Numbered from the stretch's first letter, positions 1-5,960 are shown. The stretch is 7,056 nt of DNA from JACCVG01 sp034664165 (GCA_034664165.1 JAXDIE010000068.1:1-7056); one strand, 5' to 3'. Numbers and translations: made by a program. The notes: generated by a model not told the origin, from the letters alone.

Positions 1-8
1 GCAGCCGC

Positions 9-52
9 GTTACCGCTCCGTGACCGGCGTGTGAAAAAGATGTGAAACAGTG
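9..52. promoter_or_regulatory. PHO-box-like array of four 11-bp direct repeats
   Basis: Four related hexamers start at 9 (GTTACC), 20 (GTGACC), 31 (GTGAAA) and 42 (GTGAAA), each exactly 11 bases from the next. Read on the minus strand they are GGTAAC, GGTCAC, TTTCAC and TTTCAC, close to the G(G/T)TCA-type half-sites of actinobacterial PHO boxes, where PhoP/PhoB dimers bind 11-base direct repeats. The array lies just upstream of an OmpR/PhoB-type regulator and a DUF47 gene, which fits a phosphate-response role. The TCAC-reading orientation faces left, so the target could be a divergent gene outside the window, the gene at 88, or both. The repeats and spacing are seen directly; the binding protein is inferred. 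Confidence 0.6.
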
Positions 53-80
53 GCAACACGCCCTGGGGGCCACCTAAACT
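51..80 (+). promoter_or_regulatory. Promoter of the response regulator gene, probably leaderless
   Basis: A -10 hexamer TAAACT lies at 75-80 and ends 7 bases before the ATG at 88, so transcription would begin at or next to that ATG. The candidate -35, TGGCAA at 51-56 with an 18-base spacer, is poor. That would suit an activated promoter downstream of the 11-base repeats. I see no Shine-Dalgarno sequence. Confidence 0.5.
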
Positions 81-87
81 CGTGTCG

Positions 88-972
88 ATGCCAACGGCTC
101 TCAAAGCTGTGCCATCCTTTGGTGAGCGGCTCGAGGAGCATCGTCCGGAGCCATCTCCGACCTTCACGGATCGGCACTATCAGGTGACACCCCAGCCAGG
201 CCCAATCCGCCTTGCGGTAATCGATTCCGACTCCGGGTTCGTCCGCGTCCTGACCAAGCGGCTCGAGGGCGTGGCCTGGGAGCACCGCGTGCTGCCATCG
301 GCCCCCCCCATCGAGGACCTGCTGGCCATGCGCCTGAACGCCTTGGTTGTGGATCTCGCACTGCTCGGCCCGCAGGCCTGGGATTTCCTCGAGCGCGTGT
401 GTGAAGCGCTGCCGGGCCTCGGCATCGTGGTCTGCACCGGGCAGTCAACCGTGGCCCAGCGGGTCCGGGGGCTCAGGATCGGCGCGGACGACTGGGTGAC
501 CAAGCCGTGCCATCCCGAGGAGGTCCTTGCGCGGGTCGAGGCGGTTGTGCGACGGCGCAAGCGTGCCGCTCCGCGCATCGACACCGGCCCCATGGTGGCC
601 GGCGAGCTCGCGATCCGCGTGGACCAGTTCCAGGCCTTCGTCGGCGGCCAGTCGGCCGACCTCACGCGGCGCGAGTTCGAGCTTCTTCATCTCCTGGCCG
701 AGGGCGAGGGCCAGGTGCTCCAGCGCGAGGAGATTTACCAGCGGGTCTGGGGTTACGCGATGGCCCGCGGCGACCGCTCCGTGGATGTCTTCGTCCGGAA
801 GGTCAGGTCCAAGCTCGAGCGGCTGTCGCCGGACTGGTCCTACATTCACACGCATTTCGGCATCGGCTATCGATTCCAGCCGGAGCCACGGGAGGACATC
901 GGCCTCCCGGAGGGATCACCGGCAGGTAGCAGCGCAAGCGAAACCGCCGGCCAGGTCCCCCGCGTGCAGTGA
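88..972 (+). CDS. OmpR/PhoB-type response regulator transcription factor
   Basis: This 294-residue two-component response regulator has a receiver domain and a winged-helix DNA-binding domain. After a 38-residue, probably flexible N-terminus, the receiver spans about 39-158: phosphoacceptor Asp89 (in VVDLAL), Thr117 (VVCTG) and Lys139 (VTKP) are present. The acidic pocket reads D46-S47-D48, so the second acidic residue is replaced by Ser. The DNA-binding domain spans about 170-263, with LTRREFELL (192-200), a recognition-helix region near 228-244 and the C-terminal IGYRF wing (259-263). A roughly 30-residue Gly/Ser/Pro-rich tail follows. I chose ATG 88 over GTG 82 because the -10 ends at 80. 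The stop overlaps the DUF47 start, so the two are probably cotranscribed. The DUF47 partner and the upstream 11-base repeats suggest a phosphate-linked role, which is inference. No histidine kinase is in the window. Confidence 0.92.
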   Translation: MPTALKAVPSFGERLEEHRPEPSPTFTDRHYQVTPQPGPIRLAVIDSDSGFVRVLTKRLEGVAWEHRVLPSAPPIEDLLAMRLNALVVDLALLGPQAWDFLERVCEALPGLGIVVCTGQSTVAQRVRGLRIGADDWVTKPCHPEEVLARVEAVVRRRKRAAPRIDTGPMVAGELAIRVDQFQAFVGGQSADLTRREFELLHLLAEGEGQVLQREEIYQRVWGYAMARGDRSVDVFVRKVRSKLERLSPDWSYIHTHFGIGYRFQPEPREDIGLPEGSPAGSSASETAGQVPRVQ

Positions 973-1595
973 GTCTCTTCGGGCGCTCACACTCGGATGA
1001 CACCCTGCTTGACCTGCTCAGTGAGGCGGGCCGTAACGCCGAGCGCGCCGGCACGCTGCTCAGTGAGCTCCTCCAGACCTTCCCGGAAAGCTCCAAGCTG
1101 GCGCGCGACGTCCTGCTCTGTGAGCAGGAGGGTGACCGGATCACCCACGACATCATGCGCCGCCTCAAGCTCAACGGCGCCCACAAGCGGCTGGGCCATG
1201 CCGACGCCTACGAGCTCACCCGCGCGCTGGATGACATCGTCGACCACACCGAGGAGACGGCCGACTGGCTGGGCATCTATGGCATCGAGGCGCCGATGGA
1301 GCAGTCACAGCAGCTGGCGGACATCCTGCTGGAGGCCACCGGTCAGGTCGCCGAGGCGCTGACCGCTTTCCGCGCCGACCAGGACATCGCCACCAAGCTG
1401 GTCGAGATCCACCGACTGGAGAACGAGGGCGACCGGATCTCCCGCGATGCGATCGCCTCCCTGTTCAGCGGCGGAGTCGACCCGATGGTCGTGATCCGCT
1501 GGAAGGACATCTTCGAGGGGCTGGAACGGGCCATCGACGCCTGCGAGTCTGTCGCCCACGTCCTCGAGGGCGCGGCCCTCGGCAAGGCGAGGTAG
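969..1595 (+). CDS. DUF47 family (PhoU-like) protein, probable phosphate transport accessory
   Basis: This 208-residue protein is predicted to be all-helical and cytoplasmic, the usual length for DUF47 (COG1392), a relative of PhoU. Family members usually sit beside PiT-type phosphate permeases and are thought to modulate them. The sequence shows the duplicated acidic signature of the fold: CEQEGDRITHD at about 51-61 and LENEGDRISRD at about 150-160, with further acidic clusters at LDDIVDHTEE (88-97) and KDIFEGLE (179-186). In PhoU-type folds such E/D clusters bind metals. The GTG start at 969 overlaps the preceding TGA as GTGA, and there is no Shine-Dalgarno site, so translation is probably coupled to the regulator. 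No PiT gene follows; the next gene is on the opposite strand with its stop codon abutting. The family call is firm; the phosphate role rests on family knowledge and context. Confidence 0.9.
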   Translation: MSLFGRSHSDDTLLDLLSEAGRNAERAGTLLSELLQTFPESSKLARDVLLCEQEGDRITHDIMRRLKLNGAHKRLGHADAYELTRALDDIVDHTEETADWLGIYGIEAPMEQSQQLADILLEATGQVAEALTAFRADQDIATKLVEIHRLENEGDRISRDAIASLFSGGVDPMVVIRWKDIFEGLERAIDACESVAHVLEGAALGKAR

Positions 1596-2000
1596 CTACT
1601 TCTCGACTGTGATCGTGCCCGTCTGCTGCGGGTGGATCGTGCAGACGTAGGCGTAGGTGCCCGGGGTGTCGAACTTCTGCGTGAACGTGTCGCCCTTCTG
1701 GAGCGTGTCCGAATGGAAGTCGGGCCCGGGGCCGCTCTCCTTGGTCACGTTGTGGGCGAACGGGTCCTCGTTGGTCCAGGTGATGCTGCCGCCGGCCGGG
1801 ACCGTGATGGTCTGCGGCACGAACATCGTGTTCTGGGCCGTGACCTGCACGTCCATCCCGGACTTCTGAGCGTCCTTGCCCTGCTTGGACACGGTCGGCG
1901 TGGAGGGCGGGCCCTCGGGTGCCTTCTCGGGGCCCGTGGTGCAGCCGGAGACCAGAATGGCGGCCGCCAGCACCACGGGCAGTGAGAGTGTGCGCGTCAC
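1596..2000 (-). CDS. Cupredoxin-domain lipoprotein (plastocyanin/amicyanin-like)
   Basis: This 134-residue exported copper-binding electron-transfer protein starts at GTG 2000, which gives a clean lipoprotein signal: MTR, a hydrophobic stretch, then the lipobox VSG-Cys20. A Pro/Lys-rich linker (about 21-48) leads to a single cupredoxin domain (about 49-134). The copper ligands visible are His83 (AHNV), Cys120 and His123 (VCTIHP). The fourth, axial position, Met in amicyanin (six residues after the Cys), is Gln126 here, as in stellacyanin-type proteins. It probably sits on the outer face of the membrane and passes electrons to or from an unknown partner. The gene lies 22 bases after the DUF6174 gene on the same strand, but also has its own -10-like hexamer. 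A longer reading frame back to 2078 would bury the signal peptide and overlap the upstream gene, so I rejected it. Confidence 0.88.
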   Translation of the reverse strand: MTRTLSLPVVLAAAILVSGCTTGPEKAPEGPPSTPTVSKQGKDAQKSGMDVQVTAQNTMFVPQTITVPAGGSITWTNEDPFAHNVTKESGPGPDFHSDTLQKGDTFTQKFDTPGTYAYVCTIHPQQTGTITVEK

Positions 2001-2008
2001 GGCTCGGA

Positions 2009-2014
2009 ACCCTA
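2009..2014 (-). promoter_or_regulatory. Candidate -10 element for the cupredoxin gene
   Basis: On the minus strand the hexamer reads TAGGGT and ends 8 bases before the GTG at 2000. No Shine-Dalgarno site lies in the 22-base gap after the DUF6174 stop. A leaderless transcript is possible in addition to readthrough from the upstream gene. I found no convincing -35. Confidence 0.35.
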
Positions 2015-2022
2015 CAGGCCGC

Positions 2023-2463
2023 TCAGTCGCTCGGGAATCCGAACTTCTTGACCGCGTAGGACACCTCTTCGTCGGCAATCATGAACGAGGGGTTCGAGGA
2101 GATCCTGCGCGGAAACCCGTAGGTCGGGTCGTAGGCCACCGAGAAGCTGTCGTCGTCGAGCGCAGCCTGGGCCTGCTTGAAGAGCTTCGGCACGGTGTTG
2201 ACCTCGCGGTAGGCCTTGTTCCGACGCTTCTTCACGGGCTTGCCGCCCTCCACCTGGATGTTCCTCCAGCGGGTGTACTCCACCGGGCAGAAGCAGGTCC
2301 TCGAGACCTTGTAGCTGTAGTTGATGAACCCGACTTCGTCCCACTTGGCGCGAGCGGCGTCCAGCGCGGCCTGGTCCGCCGGGTCGATCGGCAGGGCCGA
2401 GGCAGATGCGGGGACGGTGAGGGTCAGCGCGATCAGCGCGACGGTCATGGATAGCGGTTTCAT
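2023..2463 (-). CDS. Secreted DUF6174-family protein of unknown function
   Basis: This 146-residue protein begins with a Sec-type signal peptide: MKP, a hydrophobic core at about 6-18, then PASASA, with likely cleavage after Ala23. The mature part matches what I recall of DUF6174: a W-x(n)-INYSYKVSRTCFCP stretch (about 41-60) with a CxC pair (Cys57, Cys59), a basic segment with VEGGKPVKKRR (71-81), and a C-terminal YDPTYGFPRRIS motif (111-122). No enzymatic function is known to me. The start is well supported by GGAGGT at 2467-2472, the only good Shine-Dalgarno site in the window. The gene diverges from the molybdoenzyme gene and is followed 22 bases later by the cupredoxin gene, so the two exported proteins may be made together. 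A shared copper-related role via the CxC pair is speculation. Confidence 0.85.
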   Translation of the reverse strand: MKPLSMTVALIALTLTVPASASALPIDPADQAALDAARAKWDEVGFINYSYKVSRTCFCPVEYTRWRNIQVEGGKPVKKRRNKAYREVNTVPKLFKQAQAALDDDSFSVAYDPTYGFPRRISSNPSFMIADEEVSYAVKKFGFPSD

Positions 2464-2466
2464 TGG

Positions 2467-2472
2467 ACCTCC
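2467..2472 (-). promoter_or_regulatory. Shine-Dalgarno site of the DUF6174 gene
   Basis: The minus strand reads GGAGGT, with GGAGG ending 4 bases before the ATG at 2463. It fixes the start codon and contrasts with the other genes here, which lack a clear site. Confidence 0.7.
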
Positions 2473-2493
2473 GGGGTGGCTTCCTTGTGCGAC

Positions 2494-2523
2494 TACTACG
2501 GCCGAGCCGCCAGTTCATCACAA
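2494..2523 (-). promoter_or_regulatory. Tentative promoter of the DUF6174 gene
   Basis: On the minus strand TTGTGA (2523-2518) and GTAGTA (2499-2494) are separated by 18 bases. This would give a leader of about 25-30 bases that includes the Shine-Dalgarno site. The match is only fair, and nothing else in 2464-2567 looks better for this gene. Confidence 0.25.
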
Positions 2524-2528
2524 CAGTC

Positions 2529-2557
2529 TTGGCCAGGCAGCCAATCCGGAGTAGGAT
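2529..2557 (+). promoter_or_regulatory. Promoter of the molybdoenzyme gene with overlapping inverted repeat
   Basis: TTGGCC at 2529-2534 (-35) and TAGGAT at 2552-2557 (-10) are separated by 17 bases. The -10 ends 10 bases before the ATG at 2568, implying a leader of only a few bases. The -35 forms the left arm of the inverted repeat TTGGC-N6-GCCAA (2529-2544), which could be an operator. Confidence 0.5.
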
Positions 2558-2567
2558 CGCCCCTTCG

Positions 2568-4775
2568 ATGGCCGAGAAGCAGGTGGTCACCTACTGTCGC
2601 GTGTGCGAGCCCCTCTGCGGGATGGTCGCCACGGTCGAGGACGGCAAGCTCACCAAGCTGCGCCCCGACGCCGACAACCCGGTCTCGCGGGGATACGCCT
2701 GTCCCAAGGGCATCGCCATGGGGGAGGTGCACAACGACCCAGACCGGGTGCTCTACCCGCTGAAGCGCAATGCCGAGGGCGGCTTCGACCGTGTCTCCTG
2801 GGACGTCGCGCTCGACGACATCGGCACGGCCCTGAAGGGCGTCATGGACGAGCACGGAAACGACGCCGTGGGCTGGTACTTCGGGAACCCGGGCGCGTTC
2901 TCGTACTCGCATGCCCTCTGGGTCATCGGCTTCCTGAAGGCGCTCGGCACCAAGCACTACTACTCGGCGGGCACGCAGGACGTGAACAACCGCTTCGCGG
3001 CCAGCGCCCTGCTGTACGGCAGCCCGTTCATGGTGCCGGTACCCGACCTGACGCGGACCAACTTCCTCTTCATCGTCGGTGCCAACCCGCTGGTCTCGCA
3101 CGGCTCGGTGCTCAGCGCGCCCCGGATCCGCGAGCAGATGCTGGCCATCACCGAACGTGGCGGGCGCATCGCCGTGGTCGACCCGCGGCGCACCACCACC
3201 GCGGAGGCGTTCGAGCATGTGCCGATCCGCCCCGATACCGACGCCTGGATGCTGCTCTCGATGCTCCAGGTCATCTTCGCCGAGGACCTGGCTGATCGCG
3301 GCTTCCTGGCCGAGGCCACCACCGGCGCCGACGTGCTCGAGGAGCTCGCCGCGCCCCACACGCCCGAGTCCACCGAGCAGCACACCGGGATCCCCGCCGA
3401 CAGGCTCCGTGAGCTGGCGCGCGCCTTTGCCACCACCGACGGCGCGGCTGCCTACGGGCGTACCGGGTCGTGCATCGGCAGGTTCGGCACGCTCGTGGCG
3501 TTCCTGATCGACGCGCTGAACGCGGCAACCGGCAACCTCGACCGTCCCGGCTCGGCCGTCTTCGGCGACCCGCCGATCTCGCTCGACGAGATCGCGATCA
3601 ACAGCGGCCTGGCCTCGTACGGACAGACGCGGTCGCGGATCGGGAACTTCCCCGACGTTCTGGGCAACCTGCCGGCCAGCCTGATGCCGCAGGAGATCGA
3701 GACCCCGGGGAAGGGTCAGATGCGCGCCCTCTTCGTGTCGGCCGGCAACCCGGTGCTGTCCGTGCCCAACGGCGAGGCGCTGGAGCGCGCGCTGGACAAG
3801 CTCGACCTGATGGTGTCGATCGACCTCTACGTGAACGAGACCAACAAGCACGCCGACTACGTCCTGCCGGCCACCACGATGTACGAGCGTGACGACTTCC
3901 CGTTGCCGTTCATGGCCTTCCACGTGCCGCCATTCATCCACTACACGGACGCGGTGCTCGAGCCGGCCGGCGAGGCCCGCGAGGAGTGGTGGGCCATCGA
4001 CCAGATCTCGCGCCGGGTGGGCCTGGCCCCCTACGCGGTCCCCGCACTGCAACGGCTGGCCAAGCTCGGGATCAGGGTCACGCCGCAGCGCATGCTCGAC
4101 ATCCTGGTGCGGACCAGCCCGGGTGGCGATCTCTTCGGGCTCCGGCGGGGCGGCCTGAGCATCGGCAAGCTTCGCCGCGATCATCCACATGGGCTGATCC
4201 TCTCCGAGCATGTGGCCACCGGCGTGATGCGCAAGAAGGTCCAGCACGACGGCGGGCGCGTCGCGCTCGGCCCCGCCGAGATCGTGGCCGAGACCGCCCG
4301 CATGCAGTCGGCCAACGGACACGATCCGGCGTTCCCCATGCGCCTGATCGGCATGCGCGAGCTTCGCTCTCACAACTCGTGGATGCACAACACGCCGCTG
4401 CTCATGCGCGGCGGGCGCGTGCAGGCCGCACGAGTACACCCCGACGACGCCGACGGGCTGGGGCTCATCGACGGCGGCCAGTGCGTGATCGAATCAAAGT
4501 CGGGCTCGGTGACCGTGCCGGTCGTACTGACCGATGAGATGATGCGCGGCACGGTTGCGCTCCCTCACGGCTGGGGCCACCGTGGCGGCGGCTGGCAGCT
4601 CGCGAACGAGAACGCGGGGGTCAACGTGAACCAGCTGGCCAGCTCCGAGGTCGAGGACATCGAGCCTCTGGCCGGGATGGCTTTCCTCAACGGGATCCCG
4701 GTGAAGGTTTCGCCCGTCGTGCCGGCGCAGGACCACCGGGCCTCCGAGCCCACACTCGCCGGCGCCGGCGCCTAA
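2568..4775 (+). CDS. Molybdopterin-dependent [4Fe-4S] oxidoreductase, large catalytic subunit type
   Basis: This 735-residue enzyme belongs to the DMSO reductase/formate dehydrogenase superfamily (COG0243). The N-terminal [4Fe-4S] domain has C10-x2-C13-x3-C17 and C45 (ACPKG). The molybdopterin core follows, with IVGANPLVSHGS and VVDPRRTTTAEA as cofactor-binding motifs and IRPDTDAWML. The dinucleotide-binding domain occupies about 589-725, including ALPHGWGH and the NVNQLASSE...EPLAG region. No twin-arginine signal is present, so it is probably cytoplasmic. Where NapA-type enzymes carry the Mo-ligand Cys, the region TQDVNNRFAASALL (136-149) has no Cys or Ser before the conserved Ala-Ser; Asp138 is a candidate ligand. 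The substrate cannot be assigned. No small Fe-S, NAD or membrane-anchor subunit is adjacent. ATG 2568 is chosen over TTG 2463 because the promoter lies between them and the iron-sulfur motif follows ATG 2568 directly. Confidence 0.92.
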   Translation: MAEKQVVTYCRVCEPLCGMVATVEDGKLTKLRPDADNPVSRGYACPKGIAMGEVHNDPDRVLYPLKRNAEGGFDRVSWDVALDDIGTALKGVMDEHGNDAVGWYFGNPGAFSYSHALWVIGFLKALGTKHYYSAGTQDVNNRFAASALLYGSPFMVPVPDLTRTNFLFIVGANPLVSHGSVLSAPRIREQMLAITERGGRIAVVDPRRTTTAEAFEHVPIRPDTDAWMLLSMLQVIFAEDLADRGFLAEATTGADVLEELAAPHTPESTEQHTGIPADRLRELARAFATTDGAAAYGRTGSCIGRFGTLVAFLIDALNAATGNLDRPGSAVFGDPPISLDEIAINSGLASYGQTRSRIGNFPDVLGNLPASLMPQEIETPGKGQMRALFVSAGNPVLSVPNGEALERALDKLDLMVSIDLYVNETNKHADYVLPATTMYERDDFPLPFMAFHVPPFIHYTDAVLEPAGEAREEWWAIDQISRRVGLAPYAVPALQRLAKLGIRVTPQRMLDILVRTSPGGDLFGLRRGGLSIGKLRRDHPHGLILSEHVATGVMRKKVQHDGGRVALGPAEIVAETARMQSANGHDPAFPMRLIGMRELRSHNSWMHNTPLLMRGGRVQAARVHPDDADGLGLIDGGQCVIESKSGSVTVPVVLTDEMMRGTVALPHGWGHRGGGWQLANENAGVNVNQLASSEVEDIEPLAGMAFLNGIPVKVSPVVPAQDHRASEPTLAGAGA

Positions 4776-4781
4776 GCCCGC

Positions 4782-5735
4782 GTGGGCACGCCGCCCTCGA
4801 GACCGAGCGGGCCCGCCCAGCTACGCGGGCGCTCGTGGCTCGCCGCCCTGAAGCGAACCGGCCTGGAGTTTTTGGAAGACGACCTCCTGGACTGGGCGGC
4901 GGCGCTGACCTACTACGGCACCCTCGCGGTCTTCCCGGCGCTGATCGCGGTGGTGTCCTTGCTGGGACTGATCGGCAGCCCGGATGGCACGACCGACGTG
5001 ATCATCGAAATAGTCAACCGGGTCGCCCCCGCCTCGGTGGTGGATGCGCTCCGCGGGCCAGTGACCTCGATCACCTCCAACGGCAGCGCCGCAGGCATCC
5101 TTTTCTTCGTAGGACTGGGAGCGGCGATCCTCTCCGCCTCCGGATACGTGGGCGCTCTGGCGAAGGCCTGCAACGTCGTCTACGAGACCCGTGAGGGACG
5201 GCCGATCTGGAAGCTCAAGCCACTCCAGCTCCTCACCACGCTCGTCATGGTGGTGACGTTCACGCTGGTGGTGCTGGCACTGGTGTTTTCGGGTCCGATC
5301 GTCGGCGCGGTCGGAGACACTCTGGGGATCGGGGCGCAGACCCAGGCCCTTTACAACTACGGGAAGTGGCCCGTGCTGCTGGTCTTGGTCACGGCGATGA
5401 TCGCGGGGCTCTACTACGTCTCGCCCAACGTCCGGCAGCGTGGCGTGCGATGGGTGCTGCCGGGGAGCCTGCTCGCGGTCACGGTCTGGATCGCGGCCTC
5501 GGCCGGGTTTGCGGCCTACGTGGCCAACTTCGGCTCGTACGACAAGACCTACGGGACCCTCGGCGGGATCATCACCTTCCTGGTCTGGCTCTGGATCTCG
5601 AATGCGGCGGTCCTCCTGGGGGCGGAGCTGAACGCGGAGCTCGAACGGGGGCGCGAGCTCGAGGCGGGCGTGCCGGCGGAACGGGAGATCCAGCTCGCGG
5701 CCCGCGATACCCCCGACCCGCCGCGGACCGCCTGA
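4782..5735 (+). CDS. YihY/BrkB family inner-membrane protein
   Basis: This 317-residue polytopic membrane protein belongs to the YihY/virulence factor BrkB family (once misassigned as RNase BN). A short basic cytoplasmic N-terminus leads into the family motif DWAAALTYYGTLAVFPALIA (37-56). About six membrane segments follow, near 44-65, 105-125, 150-175, 196-213, 228-249 and 260-284. The most conserved stretch is YYVSPNVRQRGVRWVLPGSL (211-230), followed by FGSYDKTYGTLGGIITFLVWLW (250-271) and the AELNAELER end of the domain (281-289). A charged tail completes it. The molecular function is not established for the family. The GTG start lies 6 bases after the molybdoenzyme stop, with no Shine-Dalgarno site, so it is probably read from the same transcript. 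There is no obvious functional link between the two. Confidence 0.92.
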   Translation: MGTPPSRPSGPAQLRGRSWLAALKRTGLEFLEDDLLDWAAALTYYGTLAVFPALIAVVSLLGLIGSPDGTTDVIIEIVNRVAPASVVDALRGPVTSITSNGSAAGILFFVGLGAAILSASGYVGALAKACNVVYETREGRPIWKLKPLQLLTTLVMVVTFTLVVLALVFSGPIVGAVGDTLGIGAQTQALYNYGKWPVLLVLVTAMIAGLYYVSPNVRQRGVRWVLPGSLLAVTVWIAASAGFAAYVANFGSYDKTYGTLGGIITFLVWLWISNAAVLLGAELNAELERGRELEAGVPAEREIQLAARDTPDPPRTA

Positions 5736-5739
5736 GGAA

Positions 5740-5768
5740 TTAGGCATCCCTAACGCTTGTGGTACGGT
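5740..5768 (+). promoter_or_regulatory. Promoter of the Cys-rich small protein gene
   Basis: TACGGT at 5763-5768 ends 6 bases before GTG 5775, so the transcript would start at or next to the start codon. TTAGGC at 5740-5745 with a 17-base spacer is a weak -35. The 39 bases between the YihY stop and this start hold no Shine-Dalgarno site and no hairpin terminator. Confidence 0.45.
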
Positions 5769-5774
5769 CGCCGC

Positions 5775-5960
5775 GTGCCCAAGGGTCAGCTGATCAAGAC
5801 CAAGAAGAAGTGCTGCAAGTCCGGCCCGCGCTGCAAGCGCTGCCCGGTGGCCTGCAAGCGGCTCGAAAAGGAGTGCCTGGCCGAGCGGCTCACCAAGCAC
5901 AGCTACAGGATCAGCCCCGAGGTCCGGAAGCGGGACCTGAAGGCCGCCCGGGCGCGCTGA
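5775..5960 (+). CDS. Small Cys-rich basic protein, conserved hypothetical
   Basis: This 61-residue protein is very basic and has six Cys in its first half: Cys13, 14, 20, 23, 27 and 34, in KKKCCKSGPRCKRCPVACKR (10-29) and its continuation. The spacing CC-x5-C-x2-C-x3-C-x6-C suggests zinc or Fe-S binding. The many Lys/Arg residues would suit nucleic-acid contact; both are inference. I recall similar short CKRCPV proteins in other actinobacteria but no assigned function. GTG 5775 is preferred over the in-frame GTG at 5757 because the -10 lies between them and the extra residues (MWYGRR) look like translated promoter. The stop overlaps the next ATG by one base (TGATG), so the two genes are probably coupled. 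Confidence 0.78.
   Translation: MPKGQLIKTKKKCCKSGPRCKRCPVACKRLEKECLAERLTKHSYRISPEVRKRDLKAARAR

Noticed and set aside
2001..2078. Longer cupredoxin frame starting at 2078
   Set aside because: It would overlap the DUF6174 coding region and place 26 polar residues before a clean lipoprotein signal that starts at GTG 2000.
2463..2567. N-terminal extension of the molybdoenzyme back to TTG 2463
   Set aside because: It would overlap the DUF6174 start and translate the promoter. The iron-sulfur motif begins 10 residues after ATG 2568, as normal for the family.
2496..4439. A 647-codon open frame on the minus strand opposite the molybdoenzyme gene
   Set aside because: Its product is low-complexity, rich in Arg/Gly/His/Val and without recognisable domains. 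The plus strand encodes a full, motif-complete enzyme. Long antisense frames are expected in GC-rich coding DNA.
4761..4772. Perfect palindrome GGCGCCGGCGCC just before the molybdoenzyme stop
   Set aside because: It encodes the Gly/Ala-rich C-terminus, has no loop or T-run after it, and is expected from GC-rich alternating codons; not called as a terminator.
5736..5774. Possible terminator between the YihY gene and the Cys-rich gene
   Set aside because: I found no stem-loop followed by a T-run; only a candidate promoter is supported in these 39 bases.
4821..5900. A 359-codon open frame on the minus strand opposite the YihY gene
   Set aside because: The product is charged and repetitive with no membrane or domain pattern, and it crosses both the YihY gene and the Cys-rich gene; it is a GC-driven shadow.
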